Shown one piece after another: positions 1 through 13,468 of a stretch of DNA of 64,000 nucleotides. The stretch comes from Pantoea sp. (GTDB lineage: Bacteria > Pseudomonadota > Gammaproteobacteria > Enterobacterales > Enterobacteriaceae): positions 1 through 64,000 of the forward strand of contig NZ_JAPWKD010000008.1 of NCBI RefSeq assembly GCF_028283705.1, given 5' to 3'. Every line of letters starts with the position of its first letter. Position 1 is the stretch's first letter. Below the pieces are notes generated by a model. That model was not told the origin of the DNA, made no database searches, and saw nothing but the letters and a program-made list of their open reading frames with translations. Position numbers and translations under genes: made by a program.

Positions 1-233
1 TCGCTTTCTACCCAGACACATTTGGTTTTCATTTGCTCACACAGAGCGTTACCCAGATCGATATCAAAACCGACCAGTTTGCCCTGCGGCGTTTTAGATT
101 CGAAAGGAGGGTAGGTTGGATCAACGGCGAAACGCACCTGATCAATTTTTGCCTGAGCGCCAAACGCACAACCTGCCAGTAATGCCAGCGCCAGCGTCTG
201 ACGCAAACGGACGGAAAAACGTGTACTTGCCAT
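1..233 (-). CDS. Periplasmic amino-acid ABC transporter substrate-binding protein, HisJ/ArgT type (5' part only)
   Basis: Only the first 77 codons are inside the window; the gene runs off the left edge. It opens with a basic n-region and hydrophobic segment, then the typical start of a type-3 solute-binding domain (VDPTYPPFESKTPQGKLVGF, then DIDLGNALC), which matches the lysine/arginine/ornithine and histidine binding proteins. It should bind a basic amino acid in the periplasm for an ABC importer. The signal sequence contains LLAGC (Cys22), a good lipobox, but also AQA just before Lys29, a good signal peptidase I site, so it could be soluble or lipid-anchored. Family is clear; the exact ligand is not. 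Confidence 0.85.
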   Translation of the reverse strand, partial: MASTRFSVRLRQTLALALLAGCAFGAQAKIDQVRFAVDPTYPPFESKTPQGKLVGFDIDLGNALCEQMKTKCVWVES

Positions 234-550
234 AAAATCGGTCTTCTTTTGTCGTGATGTGGAACCCAGCAGATTACTCTGCTGTGCGCGGCAAATCAAA
301 TGAGGCAACACCTTAATATCGTTATAATTTTGCAGGAAATGTGTCTGCCAGAATTTGACGGATATCAATCCAGTTAATTCCTGGAGTCAGGCAGGTTGCC
401 TGGGTAGTACAAAAATGGTAGAAAGGCCACCTCTCCAGTGAGTCTTTATCTATGCTCATTGTGATGACCAGGGATAGTGCGAAGAAAGCGGTCAGAAATG
501 CGCGGAATTTCGGGCTAGGGCGCTAGTGACCTACTTCAATGAGATAAAAA
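234..550. other. Intergenic region between divergent genes
   Basis: About 320 bp between the binding-protein gene (minus) and the WaaB-like gene (plus). It must carry both promoters. No ORF or RNA gene can be supported. The plus-strand gene has only a weak ribosome-binding site (GAGATAA) ahead of its ATG. Confidence 0.4.
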
Positions 551-1642
551 ATGCATGACGCAAACCATAAAAAAATTCTCTTCGTAAGCGAAACGCTGCA
601 TGGTCATGGCGGAATGGAAAACGTCACCCGGCAGGTCATAAATTTAATCAATAGTGATAACGCGTTCAGTGCGGGCTTGTTCCTGCTGGACTCCCGGCTG
701 GAAATCGCTTCAGAAAGTTGGTTAGACGGGCTGGTCTGGGGCCAGAGCAGCAGCGTGACCCGTAATCCTAAAATTGCCCGATTTGTACATATTCTCCGTC
801 TGGCGCGCTTTATTCGTCAGCATAAACCAGACGTGGTTATTGCCCTCAACACCATCCCTTGTATGCTGGCGCGTAAAGCGCTGAATCTTTCAGGATGTAA
901 GGCGACGCTGTATTCCTGGATGCACCTGCCGCCGAAAAATCGCTATCGTCCCCATTATTTGTTAATGGCTGATGCCCATCTGGCCATCAGCGCGGAAATC
1001 AAATCGCAGCTGATTGAGCTGGGTGCTAAACCTGACAATATCCATGTGGTATTCAACCCGGTAAAAGCGGTGCCATTGGTGATCGCGCGTCCTGCTCACA
1101 CGCGCTTTTTGTATGTTGGACGGGTGCACTTTGAAGATCAGAAACAGCTGAAAGATCTGTTCGATGCATTGCAGCAGGTACAGGGTAACTGGACACTGGA
1201 TATCGTGGGTGATGGCTACGATCGGGAGCGTTGTGAAGACTATGCGCAGCAGTTGGGGATTGCTGATAACCTGCAATGGCATGGCTGGCAACCTAACGCC
1301 TGGAAGTATATTGAAACGCATATCAAAGAAGTGACTGCCCTGGTGCTGACCTCGAATCATGAAGGTTTTCCGCTGATACTGCTGGAGGCGATGGCGCGCG
1401 GCATTTTTTGCGTCTCTTCCGATTGCGTCAGTGGTCCATCGGAGATAATTTACCCAGACGTCAATGGGTTGCTTTATCCGGTGAATCAGGTTGGGCAACT
1501 GGCTGAAATATTGCAGGGAATTGCGGATGGCAGGGTGTTGCCCGATGCGCAGGAAATCAAACAAAGCCTCGCGGTATTTTACGAGGCAAATTACATGGAA
1601 AGACTGGAACGTATCATTGTTCAGGACACGTACATTGAATAA
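551..1642 (+). CDS. GT4 glycosyltransferase, WaaB-like LPS core galactosyltransferase
   Basis: A 363-residue GT-B glycosyltransferase. It starts with the N-terminal nucleotide-fold segment ILFVSETLHGHGGMENV, has FLYVGRVHFEDQKQLKDLFD at the start of the second domain (about residue 187) and an EX7E motif, EGFPLILLE (Glu271 and Glu279). The pattern and length resemble WaaB/RfaB, the UDP-galactose:LPS alpha-1,6-galactosyltransferase that adds a branch to the outer core at the cytoplasmic face of the inner membrane. The last codons overlap the next gene, an O-antigen ligase, so the pair probably forms an LPS core assembly operon. Donor and acceptor sugar cannot be read from sequence; the gene name is withheld for that reason. 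Confidence 0.8.
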   Translation: MHDANHKKILFVSETLHGHGGMENVTRQVINLINSDNAFSAGLFLLDSRLEIASESWLDGLVWGQSSSVTRNPKIARFVHILRLARFIRQHKPDVVIALNTIPCMLARKALNLSGCKATLYSWMHLPPKNRYRPHYLLMADAHLAISAEIKSQLIELGAKPDNIHVVFNPVKAVPLVIARPAHTRFLYVGRVHFEDQKQLKDLFDALQQVQGNWTLDIVGDGYDRERCEDYAQQLGIADNLQWHGWQPNAWKYIETHIKEVTALVLTSNHEGFPLILLEAMARGIFCVSSDCVSGPSEIIYPDVNGLLYPVNQVGQLAEILQGIADGRVLPDAQEIKQSLAVFYEANYMERLERIIVQDTYIE

Positions 1643-2900
1643 CTCTCTTCCCTTCGTCGCACCTGCCAAATGGGTTGCGATGGTTGTGACTTTCATCACA
1701 CTTTTATTATGCGGTTCACTGGCGAGCAGCCTTTCCACTTACGGCTATGCGCAAAAAATATTCTATTTTGCCTCCTACCTGGCGCTGTTTCTGGTTGTTT
1801 ATACCCTGGCCACTCCGGTCAATCGTAAAAGGCTCAATAAGTACGCCTTGCTGCTTTTTATCGCGGTATTTGCCCTGGGTTTGGTCCAAATCAGCTGGGC
1901 GTTTTATATCAACAAACACTATGGTGATTTTACTCTCACCACGATAAACACCATAAGTAACTATCAGCTTGGCGGTAAGCGGTTGATACTTGGTGCTTTT
2001 ATTGTTTTGGTGCTCAGCATCTATAACAAGGAAATTGCTGAAGTCAGTATTAACTGGTGTAAAGCGATTTTGTGGGTTGGTGCCGCTGTGGCGCTGGTGA
2101 TGGGGGTGCATGAGCATCTGCTAACGGGCGATCGTATCAGGCTTACCGCAAATGTGGCGTCCAGCTCCTCCTACATGGTGATGTTTCTTTATTGCACTTA
2201 CCTGTGGCTGTCGGTTAAAGAGGCGGGCCTCAGGTGGCAGGTACTGGATATTGCTTTGATTGCTATCACGCTGAGCCTGGTGCTTCTCACCGGAACGCGG
2301 GTCACGCAACTGGCCTTTTTCTTTATAACGTTGTGCCAGATCAGCCGGTTTTACGGCTTATTAAAGATATTGCAGCCAAAACGGAATCGCTTAATCGCGT
2401 TAGTTATTGTGGTTGCACTGGCGGCACTGACGGGTGAGCGCTGGCTCCAGGGCATCAATAATCTTGAGAACTACGATTCCGATAGCTCGACGTCGCTCGG
2501 TGCGCGCGTTGCTATCTGGGACAGCGGTCTGCACTTCCTGCCGCAGCATCTGGGTTATTCATCTCCTGATGAGCGAACCGTGACAGCCAGAGCCTTTATT
2601 GCGCGTGTTCATCCCGGCAATACCGAAGGTTACAAGAACGTGCAGTACAACATGCACAATGAATTTCTCGAAATTGCCACTTTGCAGGGCATTGCCGGAC
2701 TGGCGGCGCTGGTCTTTTTCTACGCGGTTGCTCTATGGGTGTGGTTTAAACGCAGTGCCTTGATGGGGGTATCCATGCCAGTTGTGACACTTTTCATCAT
2801 GGGAATGACGGACTCGGTGCTGATCTACTCACCGACATCGATGATGTTTGTCAGCGCCCTGGCATTGTGTGCCATACGGCCAAAGCTTCACCACCTCTGA
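1635..2900 (+). CDS. O-antigen ligase family protein (WaaL/RfaL-like)
   Basis: A polytopic membrane protein of about 421 residues with roughly a dozen hydrophobic segments. A large periplasmic loop ends in NMHNEFLEIATLQGIAGLAA, the His-containing signature of the Wzy_C/O-antigen ligase family. WaaL transfers O-antigen from undecaprenyl diphosphate onto lipid A-core in the periplasm. The frame stays open upstream inside the WaaB-like gene, but the likely start is TTG at 1635: AGGA lies 8 nt before it and it overlaps the preceding stop codon by 8 nt. ATG at 1680 is the alternative. The tight coupling to a core glycosyltransferase supports LPS ligase rather than O-antigen polymerase. Confidence 0.8.
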   Translation: MNNSLPFVAPAKWVAMVVTFITLLLCGSLASSLSTYGYAQKIFYFASYLALFLVVYTLATPVNRKRLNKYALLLFIAVFALGLVQISWAFYINKHYGDFTLTTINTISNYQLGGKRLILGAFIVLVLSIYNKEIAEVSINWCKAILWVGAAVALVMGVHEHLLTGDRIRLTANVASSSSYMVMFLYCTYLWLSVKEAGLRWQVLDIALIAITLSLVLLTGTRVTQLAFFFITLCQISRFYGLLKILQPKRNRLIALVIVVALAALTGERWLQGINNLENYDSDSSTSLGARVAIWDSGLHFLPQHLGYSSPDERTVTARAFIARVHPGNTEGYKNVQYNMHNEFLEIATLQGIAGLAALVFFYAVALWVWFKRSALMGVSMPVVTLFIMGMTDSVLIYSPTSMMFVSALALCAIRPKLHHL

Positions 2901-2919
2901 TATCCGTGGCGCGTGCGAC

Positions 2920-3396
2920 TTAAGCCGTTAAACGCGCCACATTCCCACCGCAAATAGCACGATAGTCGGCGGTTTTTAACACCACGGATTTTTCCAGCAG
3001 GCCAGCATTGAAGGCGATCTCGTCATAACGTTCGAACAGCAGCGGATCAACCACCAGCAGCAAATCCGGATGGAAACTGAACGGGGGAATGGCACCAAAT
3101 ACGCAACCCGTTAGCGCATCGACCTCGGCCGGGCTGGCGAGTGAGGCGCGTCGTCCGCCTACAGCTTCTGCCACTTTGCATAAATCCGCCTGTTGATCGG
3201 CGGGCAGCACCGCCAGGACATGCTGTTTGATGCCGTTACCTTTCACATGACACACCAGCGCTTTCGCGCCCTGGCCGACTTCTGTTCCGCGAATCGCCGC
3301 CACAGCCTCACATTTGCCGGTGGCTTCATGCGTCATCACGTTATAGCGCGCATGGTGTTGTTCGAGCAGGGCCAGCAATTTTTCATGGGTGGTCAT
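2920..3396 (-). CDS. yeaK: YbaK/ProX-family aminoacyl-tRNA deacylase, YeaK-like
   Basis: A 158-residue protein closely resembling E. coli YeaK across its whole length, including THEATGKCEAVAAIRGTEVG, QGAKALVCHVKGNG, ASLASPAEVDALTGCVFGAI and the conserved lysines of the YbaK fold. Members of this INS-like family hydrolyse mischarged aminoacyl-tRNAs in trans. The start is ATG at 3396, preceded by GGAGAC; an upstream in-frame ATG at 3417 lacks such a site. The start lies 14 nt inside hipB, so the gene is the third member of a hipA-hipB-yeaK operon. The company of a HipA kinase is unusual: the best-known HipA targets are aminoacyl-tRNA synthetases. Substrate tRNA is not known from sequence. Confidence 0.88.
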   Translation of the reverse strand: MTTHEKLLALLEQHHARYNVMTHEATGKCEAVAAIRGTEVGQGAKALVCHVKGNGIKQHVLAVLPADQQADLCKVAEAVGGRRASLASPAEVDALTGCVFGAIPPFSFHPDLLLVVDPLLFERYDEIAFNAGLLEKSVVLKTADYRAICGGNVARLTA

Positions 3397-3718
3397 GGTT
3401 GTCTCCGTGACGAACAAGGTGGGTGAGAAGGGTCTGCATCATATGAGGCTGGCGCGGCAAAACACCTACCTTTAACCCTAATGGCTTAAATGCGCGGCTT
3501 AATGTGGTGAGAGTGATGCTCTCTTTATTCAGCTCAACATCTGAAAGTGTACGGCGACTGATGCCAGCCAAAGCGGCATAGCGTTCCTGCGAGAAACCAA
3601 GGACTTTCTTGCGCAGTTGCATCAGTAATTCTCCCTGCGTCATCTGCTCCTCAATAAATTTTTGCAATAGATCAAGTAGCATGGCTTCACGTTCGAATGG
3701 TGAAATGTTTTTTTTCAT
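3383..3718 (-). CDS. hipB: HipB-like HTH antitoxin/transcriptional repressor
   Basis: A 111-residue protein with an XRE-type helix-turn-helix at about residues 44-68 (FSQERYAALAGISRRTLSDV), an N-terminal helical extension and a basic C-terminal tail. ATG at 3718 overlaps the hipA stop as ATGA, with GGATGG upstream; a second ATG at 3727 is less likely. HipB proteins bind and inhibit the HipA kinase and repress their own promoter. Here the antitoxin gene follows the toxin gene, the reverse of the E. coli hipBA order. Three palindromic boxes upstream of hipA are the obvious candidates for its operators. Its 3' end overlaps yeaK. Confidence 0.85.
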   Translation of the reverse strand: MKKNISPFEREAMLLDLLQKFIEEQMTQGELLMQLRKKVLGFSQERYAALAGISRRTLSDVELNKESITLTTLSRAFKPLGLKVGVLPRQPHMMQTLLTHLVRHGDNHDHP

Positions 3719-5031
3719 AGTTGCCATCCAGCAATGCGTTGATCAAGAAAATTAAAACCAATCCCCGGCATTTCCAGGATTGAAGCAGGCACACCGCGTG
3801 CAGCCAGCCGTGTTTTCAGTCCGCATAAACTCTCAGCCAGCATTTTCATTGCCTGCAGAAGTTCATGTTGCGGTATTAATTCATCCAGCTGTGCGGCAAT
3901 CAAATGCCATTGAAAGTGCCCCCCTTCTTCATAAGGCGATCCCCATTGGGTAGTACGGACCACACCTTCCGGATCGGCTTTCATCGGCGCAAAATCATAT
4001 ACCGGGGCCAGCCACATGCCGCCTGGTTTTTTTATAATCGCGCTGTTACGCCCATGATTATCAGAATTTCCGAAAGCAATATTGAGCATGTCGCGTTGCA
4101 CCCATTCAATGACCAGACGCTTACGTTCTCCATCAGTAAGCTGCAGCTTTTCAATCAATGTGCGAATCACGTCAAAATGATTCAGATAGCTGCCAGGGGA
4201 CTTTTCCATAATGGAATAGACTGACTCAAGGCCGAACAACACTTTTTTTCCTGCAACAAAGTCCACGTCAAAGCGTGGAAGCCACAAGGATGGATAGCGT
4301 TCACCTTCACACAACAGCATTTTGCGGGTGCTGATAGTGTTTATACCGAGGGAATGTATCTCATGATAGAAATGGTATTCAGCGCGCAGAATATCGCAAT
4401 CTATCTCACTGCGTGAACCGCGCGGATACTTCACCAGATAATGCGTATCCTGAATGTGTAAATCATCTTGCCAGGTGTCGATCCAGACTTCGCTGTTTTC
4501 TGTCCGCCGCAACAGTAATTTTGGTGCTTCACCTCCCGCCCCGGTTGCACCACCACTGGCGGCTCCCATCTGCTGAGCGTATTCGAGGAAATCCGTATCA
4601 CGTTCAATTGCCCATTCCGCTGGAAAGCGGCGGGTTTTCAACTGACTTTCCTCCGGGAGTTGAGGCAAAGATTCTTTGACTCTCAAATTACCAATTGGCG
4701 CAATGGTGCCCGCTTTCAGTAAGGCGTAGTCTTGCTCTGCAGGAGATTTAGATTGCAAACCCAGCTGAGCTACCCAGTAACGTCGGCTGGCACCCGCTGG
4801 CATGATATCGTCAATAAAACTGAACCATGGCTGGGAAAAGTGGCTACCAATCAGCATCACTGTATTATTCAGACTGCAGCTGGCGAGGTCATTACGATCA
4901 AGATACTTTGAAGCGTAGTCGAAGTCATAAGCGAGCAAAGCGGCACTCTCCCGGCCCTTGCGCGGCTCTTTTACGTCCAGCAGAGCGGCATCCTGCCAGA
5001 GACCATCAATGTATAATTGGAGAGTTAACAT
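3715..5031 (-). CDS. hipA: HipA-family serine/threonine kinase toxin
   Basis: A 438-residue HipA-type kinase. Visible elements are a Gly-rich loop with candidate autophosphorylation site (SGGATGAGGEAPK, 159-171), the nucleotide-binding lysine in YLVKYP (Lys201), the catalytic loop GNSDNHGRN (Asp324) and the metal-binding YDFAP (Asp346). All catalytic residues are present, so it should be active. HipA kinases phosphorylate aminoacyl-tRNA synthetases (GltX in E. coli) and induce dormancy. An AAAGG-type Shine-Dalgarno precedes ATG 5031. Three operator-like boxes lie immediately upstream, and hipB and yeaK follow with overlapping ends. The N-terminal 150 residues look more diverged than the kinase core. 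Confidence 0.88.
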   Translation of the reverse strand: MLTLQLYIDGLWQDAALLDVKEPRKGRESAALLAYDFDYASKYLDRNDLASCSLNNTVMLIGSHFSQPWFSFIDDIMPAGASRRYWVAQLGLQSKSPAEQDYALLKAGTIAPIGNLRVKESLPQLPEESQLKTRRFPAEWAIERDTDFLEYAQQMGAASGGATGAGGEAPKLLLRRTENSEVWIDTWQDDLHIQDTHYLVKYPRGSRSEIDCDILRAEYHFYHEIHSLGINTISTRKMLLCEGERYPSLWLPRFDVDFVAGKKVLFGLESVYSIMEKSPGSYLNHFDVIRTLIEKLQLTDGERKRLVIEWVQRDMLNIAFGNSDNHGRNSAIIKKPGGMWLAPVYDFAPMKADPEGVVRTTQWGSPYEEGGHFQWHLIAAQLDELIPQHELLQAMKMLAESLCGLKTRLAARGVPASILEMPGIGFNFLDQRIAGWQL

Positions 5032-5045
5032 ACCAGACCTTTCTT

Positions 5046-5143
5046 GAGCAGTATATTGCTCAATTTTAGCTGGATTTGTTTTTTTTGAGAAGCATACTGC
5101 TCAAAATTCGCCATCAGTGACGATTTTGAGCAGCATAGTGCAC
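5046..5143 (-). promoter_or_regulatory. Three phased 16-bp palindromic operator boxes upstream of hipA
   Basis: Box 1 GAGCAGTATATTGCTC (5046-5061), box 2 GAGAAGCATACTGCTC (5087-5102) and box 3 GAGCAGCATAGTGCAC (5128-5143) share the pattern GAGCA-N6-TGCTC. Their starts are spaced exactly 41 bp and 41 bp apart, close to four helical turns, so a dimeric repressor would sit on one face of the DNA at all three. Box 1 is 15 bp upstream of the hipA start. Autoregulation by HipB is the natural reading but is inference. Confidence 0.75.
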
Positions 5144-5149
5144 AATCGG

Positions 5150-5754
5150 TTATTTATGGCGTGCACGCAGGTTATTGATAATGGCGCTCAGATCAAGGTC
5201 CTGATCCTGCAACAATACCAGCAGATGGTAGATCAAATCTGACGCTTCATTGGTCAGTTCAAAGCGATCGTTAACGGTGGCGGCAAGAGCGGTTTCAACG
5301 CCTTCTTCACCCACTTTCTGTGCGATGCGCTTGGTACCGCTGGCATACAGCTTCGCAGTATACGAACTGGCCGGATCGGCGCTTTTACGCTCGGCCAGCA
5401 GTTGCTCCAGCTGATACAGGAAAGTCCAGTCTGGTGCTGCCGGGGAGAAGCAGCTCGATGTGCCGAGATGGCAGGTGGGGCCAATCGGGTTGACCAGTAC
5501 CAGCAAGGTGTCGTTGTCGCAGTCCGGCGTAATGCTGACCACTTTCAGGAAATGGCCCGAGGTTTCGCCTTTGGTCCACAGACGGTTTTTGGTGCGCGAG
5601 AAAAAGGTGACATTGCCGTCCGTGAGGGTTTTCTGCAATGCTTCCTCATTCATATAACCGTGCATCAGCACTTCGCCAGAGACGCTATGCTGGACGATAG
5701 CGGGCATCATGCCCGCGGTTTTGACCCAATCCAGGTTGGCCAGTTGTTCTGCAG

Positions 5755-5761
<7 letters not shown>
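5150..5761 (-). CDS. hisI: Bifunctional phosphoribosyl-AMP cyclohydrolase / phosphoribosyl-ATP pyrophosphatase
   Basis: A 203-residue HisIE fusion, the last gene of the his operon. The N-terminal cyclohydrolase half has [21 protein letters not shown] and the zinc-binding cysteines in DCDNDTLL and [11 protein letters not shown]. The C-terminal half is the helical pyrophosphohydrolase ([20 protein letters not shown], then [10 protein letters not shown]). It catalyses steps 2 and 3 of histidine synthesis. Its start overlaps hisF by 7 nt. No strong terminator follows; the hipA operator region begins 7 bp beyond the stop codon. Confidence 0.97.
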
Positions 5762-11284
<5,523 letters not shown>

Positions 11285-11288
11285 TCGG

Positions 11289-12188
11289 TCACTCCAGCAT
11301 TTTTTCAATTGGCAGCACCAGAATTGAGCTGGCACCCAGGGATTTCAGTTTTTCCATGGTTTCCCAGAACAGCGTTTCGCTGCTCACCATGTGCATCGCC
11401 ACACGGCTCACTTCACCAGCCAGCGGCAGCACGGTAGGACGTTCTGCGCCCGGCAGCAGGGCAATCACTTCTTCCAGACGCTCACTTGGCGCGTGCAGCA
11501 TGATGTACTTAGATTCGCGTGCTTTGATCACACCCTGAATACGTGTCATCAGTTTATCGACCAGCTCCTGCTTGGCTCCAGTCAGTTCGCCATCGCGCTG
11601 AATCAGCACCGCTTTGGAACGATAAATCACTTCAACTTCGCGCAGGCCATTCGCTTCCAGCGTGGCACCGGTAGACACCAGGTCACAGATCGCATCAGCC
11701 AGACCGGCACGAGGTGCCACTTCGACAGAGCCATTCAGCAGACAGGATTTGAACGCGACGCCTTGTTTATCGAGGTACTTTTTCAGCAGGTGAGGGTAGG
11801 AGGTCGCGATACGCGACTTATCGAGGCATTGCGGACCGGTGTACTCGGCATCAACCGGCATCGCCAGCGACAGGCGGCAGCCACCGAAATCGAGGCGGCG
11901 CAGAGTAAAGTAACGCGGGTCTTCCCCCTGGGCGCGGCGTGTCAGCAACTCTTCTTCCAGCACGTTTTCGCCCACGATACCGAGATCCACCACACCATCC
12001 ATCACCAGGCCCGGGATATCGTCATCGCGCACACGCAGAATGTCGATGGCCATGTTCTCCGCAAACGCAATCAAACGCTGCTGCTGAAGGTTAATTTTGA
12101 TGCCGCAGCGTGCCAGCAGTTCGCGTGATTCATCACTTAAACGGCCTGATTTCTGCATAGCTATGCGTAAACGGGTGTTATCTAACAT
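11289..12188 (-). CDS. hisG: ATP phosphoribosyltransferase
   Basis: First structural gene of the his operon, 299 residues, matching the long (HisZ-independent) form. It carries [13 protein letters not shown] at the start, [10 protein letters not shown], the PRPP-binding segment [14 protein letters not shown] and a C-terminal ACT-like regulatory domain ([18 protein letters not shown]). It commits ATP and PRPP to histidine synthesis and is feedback-inhibited by histidine. ATG 12188 has AGGA upstream and fits the family length. Confidence 0.97.
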   Translation of the reverse strand: MLDNTRLRIAMQKSGRLSDESRELLARCGIKINLQQQRLIAFAENMAIDILRVRDDDIPGLVMDGVVDLGIVGENVLEEELLTRRAQGEDPRYFTLRRLDFGGCRLSLAMPVDAEYTGPQCLDKSRIATSYPHLLKKYLDKQGVAFKSCLLNGSVEVAPRAGLADAICDLVSTGATLEANGLREVEVIYRSKAVLIQRDGELTGAKQELVDKLMTRIQGVIKARESKYIMLHAPSERLEEVIALLPGAERPTVLPLAGEVSRVAMHMVSSETLFWETMEKLKSLGASSILVLPIEKMLE

Positions 12189-12243
12189 GGTTCCTGTCCT
12201 CTTATTCAATCCTGTCTGAACTCAGTTGGGTCGCGTCAGCCCA

Positions 12244-12276
12244 TAAAAAAACCCCCGGAAGATGATCTTCCGGGGG
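12244..12276 (-). terminator. his attenuator terminator hairpin
   Basis: Twelve-base arms CCCCCGGAAGAT and ATCTTCCGGGGG (12252-12276) around a tiny loop, followed on the minus strand by a run of T (12244-12250). It lies between hisL and hisG, the place of the attenuator. Stalling of ribosomes at the hisL His codons should prevent it from forming. Confidence 0.93.
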
Positions 12277-12296
12277 CTCTCTTTGCGCTCACACCA

Positions 12297-12321
12297 CTGG
12301 AAGATCCTAAACGTCTTCCAG
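12297..12321 (-). promoter_or_regulatory. his leader alternative stem (pause/anti-terminator region)
   Basis: CTGGAAGA (12297-12304) pairs with TCTTCCAG (12314-12321). The GGAAGA/TCTTCC segments are shared with the terminator arms, which allows mutually exclusive pairing, as in classical his attenuation. Confidence 0.75.
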
Positions 12322-12339
12322 CACACATCGCCTGAAAGA

Positions 12340-12387
12340 CTAGTCAGGATGATGGTGATGATGGTGGTTGAACTGAACGCGTGTCAT
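12340..12387 (-). CDS. hisL: his operon leader peptide
   Basis: Fifteen codons encoding MTRVQFNHHHHHHPD, with six consecutive His codons just before the attenuator. E. coli hisL has the same start and seven His. The peptide senses charged tRNA-His: starvation stalls the ribosome on the His run and lets the anti-terminator form. Recognition is direct from sequence and position. Confidence 0.97.
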   Translation of the reverse strand: MTRVQFNHHHHHHPD

Positions 12388-12431
12388 AAAAAAATTCCGT
12401 TGCTGAATGGGTATTCATTTGCGTGCTGATT

Positions 12432-12460
12432 AACCTAACGAAGATAACGCCGGCTGGCAA
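12432..12460 (-). promoter_or_regulatory. Predicted sigma70 promoter of the his operon
   Basis: On the minus strand, TTGCCA (12455-12460) and TAGGTT (12432-12437) are separated by exactly 17 bp, about 45 bp upstream of hisL. The -10 hexamer is the same as I recall for enterobacterial his promoters. Confidence 0.75.
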
Positions 12461-12569
12461 GAATTTTTTAACGTCAGTTTCAGGAATTCCCCGAAACAGT
12501 TAGCGCTGGTCTGACACAGACGACAGCACTAAGATGAAATGTCTTTGAGCAGCGAAGCCAGGAGTCGAT

Positions 12570-13397
12570 ATGAAAAAGGTCGCGATTGTAGGGCTGGGAT
12601 GGCTGGGCATGCCGCTGGCGATGGCGCTAACGGCACGCGGCTGGCAGGTGACGGGCAGCAAAACCTCGCCGGATGGGGTAGATGCGGCACGCCGCTGCGG
12701 TATTGAGGCGTGTCAGCTGGTGTTGACGCCGGAGCTGGAGTGTGAAGCCGACGATCTGAATACGCTTCTGTCGGTGGATGCATTGGTCGTGACCTTACCC
12801 GCCAGCCGTACGGTACAGGGCGGTGAAGACTATATGCAGGCGGTGCAAAACGTGGTGGACACGGCACTGGCTTACAAAGTCCCGCGGATTATCTTCACCA
12901 GTTCGACATCGGTGTATGGTCCCGGTCCTGGGGTGATGAAAGAACGCAGCCCGTTACGGCCAGAAACCGTGGCCGGTAAAACGCTGGTGGCGCTGGAGAA
13001 CTGGTTGCATGATTTGCCGGGCACCAGCGTGGATATCGTGCGCCTCGCCGGGCTGGTGGGGCCAAATCGTCACCCCGGACGCTTTCTTGCCGGGAAAACT
13101 GATTTAAGTGACGGTTCACATGTGGTGAATCTGGTGCATCTGGATGATGTAGTGGAAGCCATCGTCTTGCTGTTGCAGACGCCGAAAGGCGGGCGTGTTT
13201 ATAACCTGTGCGCGCCAAAACATCCGACACGCAGTGAGTTTTACCCCACGGTGGCACGTCAGCTTGGCCTGACACCGCCGACATTTGTGGCCGAGACCCA
13301 GGGGAATGTCGGAAAAAGCATCGACGGCAGGGCGATTTGCGATGAGCTGGGTTTCGAATATAGCTGGAGTGACCCCATGACGATGCCTTTGGGTTAA
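12570..13397 (+). CDS. yeeZ: NAD(P)-binding SDR/epimerase-like protein YeeZ
   Basis: A 275-residue atypical extended SDR with the Rossmann motif VAIVGLGWLGMPLAMAL (GxGxxG) at the N terminus and TSSTSVYG around residue 110. Length and sequence agree with E. coli YeeZ, which also sits divergent from hisL. Substrate is unknown. AGGAG precedes the ATG by 8 nt. A decayed copy of its 3' 140 bp plus downstream DNA is found at 15034-15245, evidence of duplication in this region. Confidence 0.92.
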   Translation: MKKVAIVGLGWLGMPLAMALTARGWQVTGSKTSPDGVDAARRCGIEACQLVLTPELECEADDLNTLLSVDALVVTLPASRTVQGGEDYMQAVQNVVDTALAYKVPRIIFTSSTSVYGPGPGVMKERSPLRPETVAGKTLVALENWLHDLPGTSVDIVRLAGLVGPNRHPGRFLAGKTDLSDGSHVVNLVHLDDVVEAIVLLLQTPKGGRVYNLCAPKHPTRSEFYPTVARQLGLTPPTFVAETQGNVGKSIDGRAICDELGFEYSWSDPMTMPLG

Positions 13398-13420
13398 GTC
13401 ACTTTATTTCACGGTCTTCC

Positions 13421-13461
13421 TTCACGTGTCACCGCCGATTTTTCAACGTGTGACACGTGAA
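13421..13461. terminator. Inverted repeat between convergent yeeZ and gtrB
   Basis: Perfect 11-bp arms TTCACGTGTCA (13421-13431) and TGACACGTGAA (13451-13461) separated by 19 bp, between two convergent genes. The T-run is modest on either side (ATATTTTC on plus), so a bidirectional terminator is probable but not certain. A degenerate version follows the yeeZ remnant at about 15205-15240. Confidence 0.5.
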
Positions 13462-13468
13462 CATATTT

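Noticed and set aside
1491..1634. Upstream extension of the WaaL-like frame
   Set aside because: It overlaps the end of the WaaB-like gene by 150 nt and encodes an unrelated charged tail; TTG 1635 with AGGA fits better.
962..1738. Long minus-strand open frame opposite the WaaB-like and WaaL-like genes
   Set aside because: It lies wholly antisense to two well-supported genes, has no recognisable domain and no Shine-Dalgarno.
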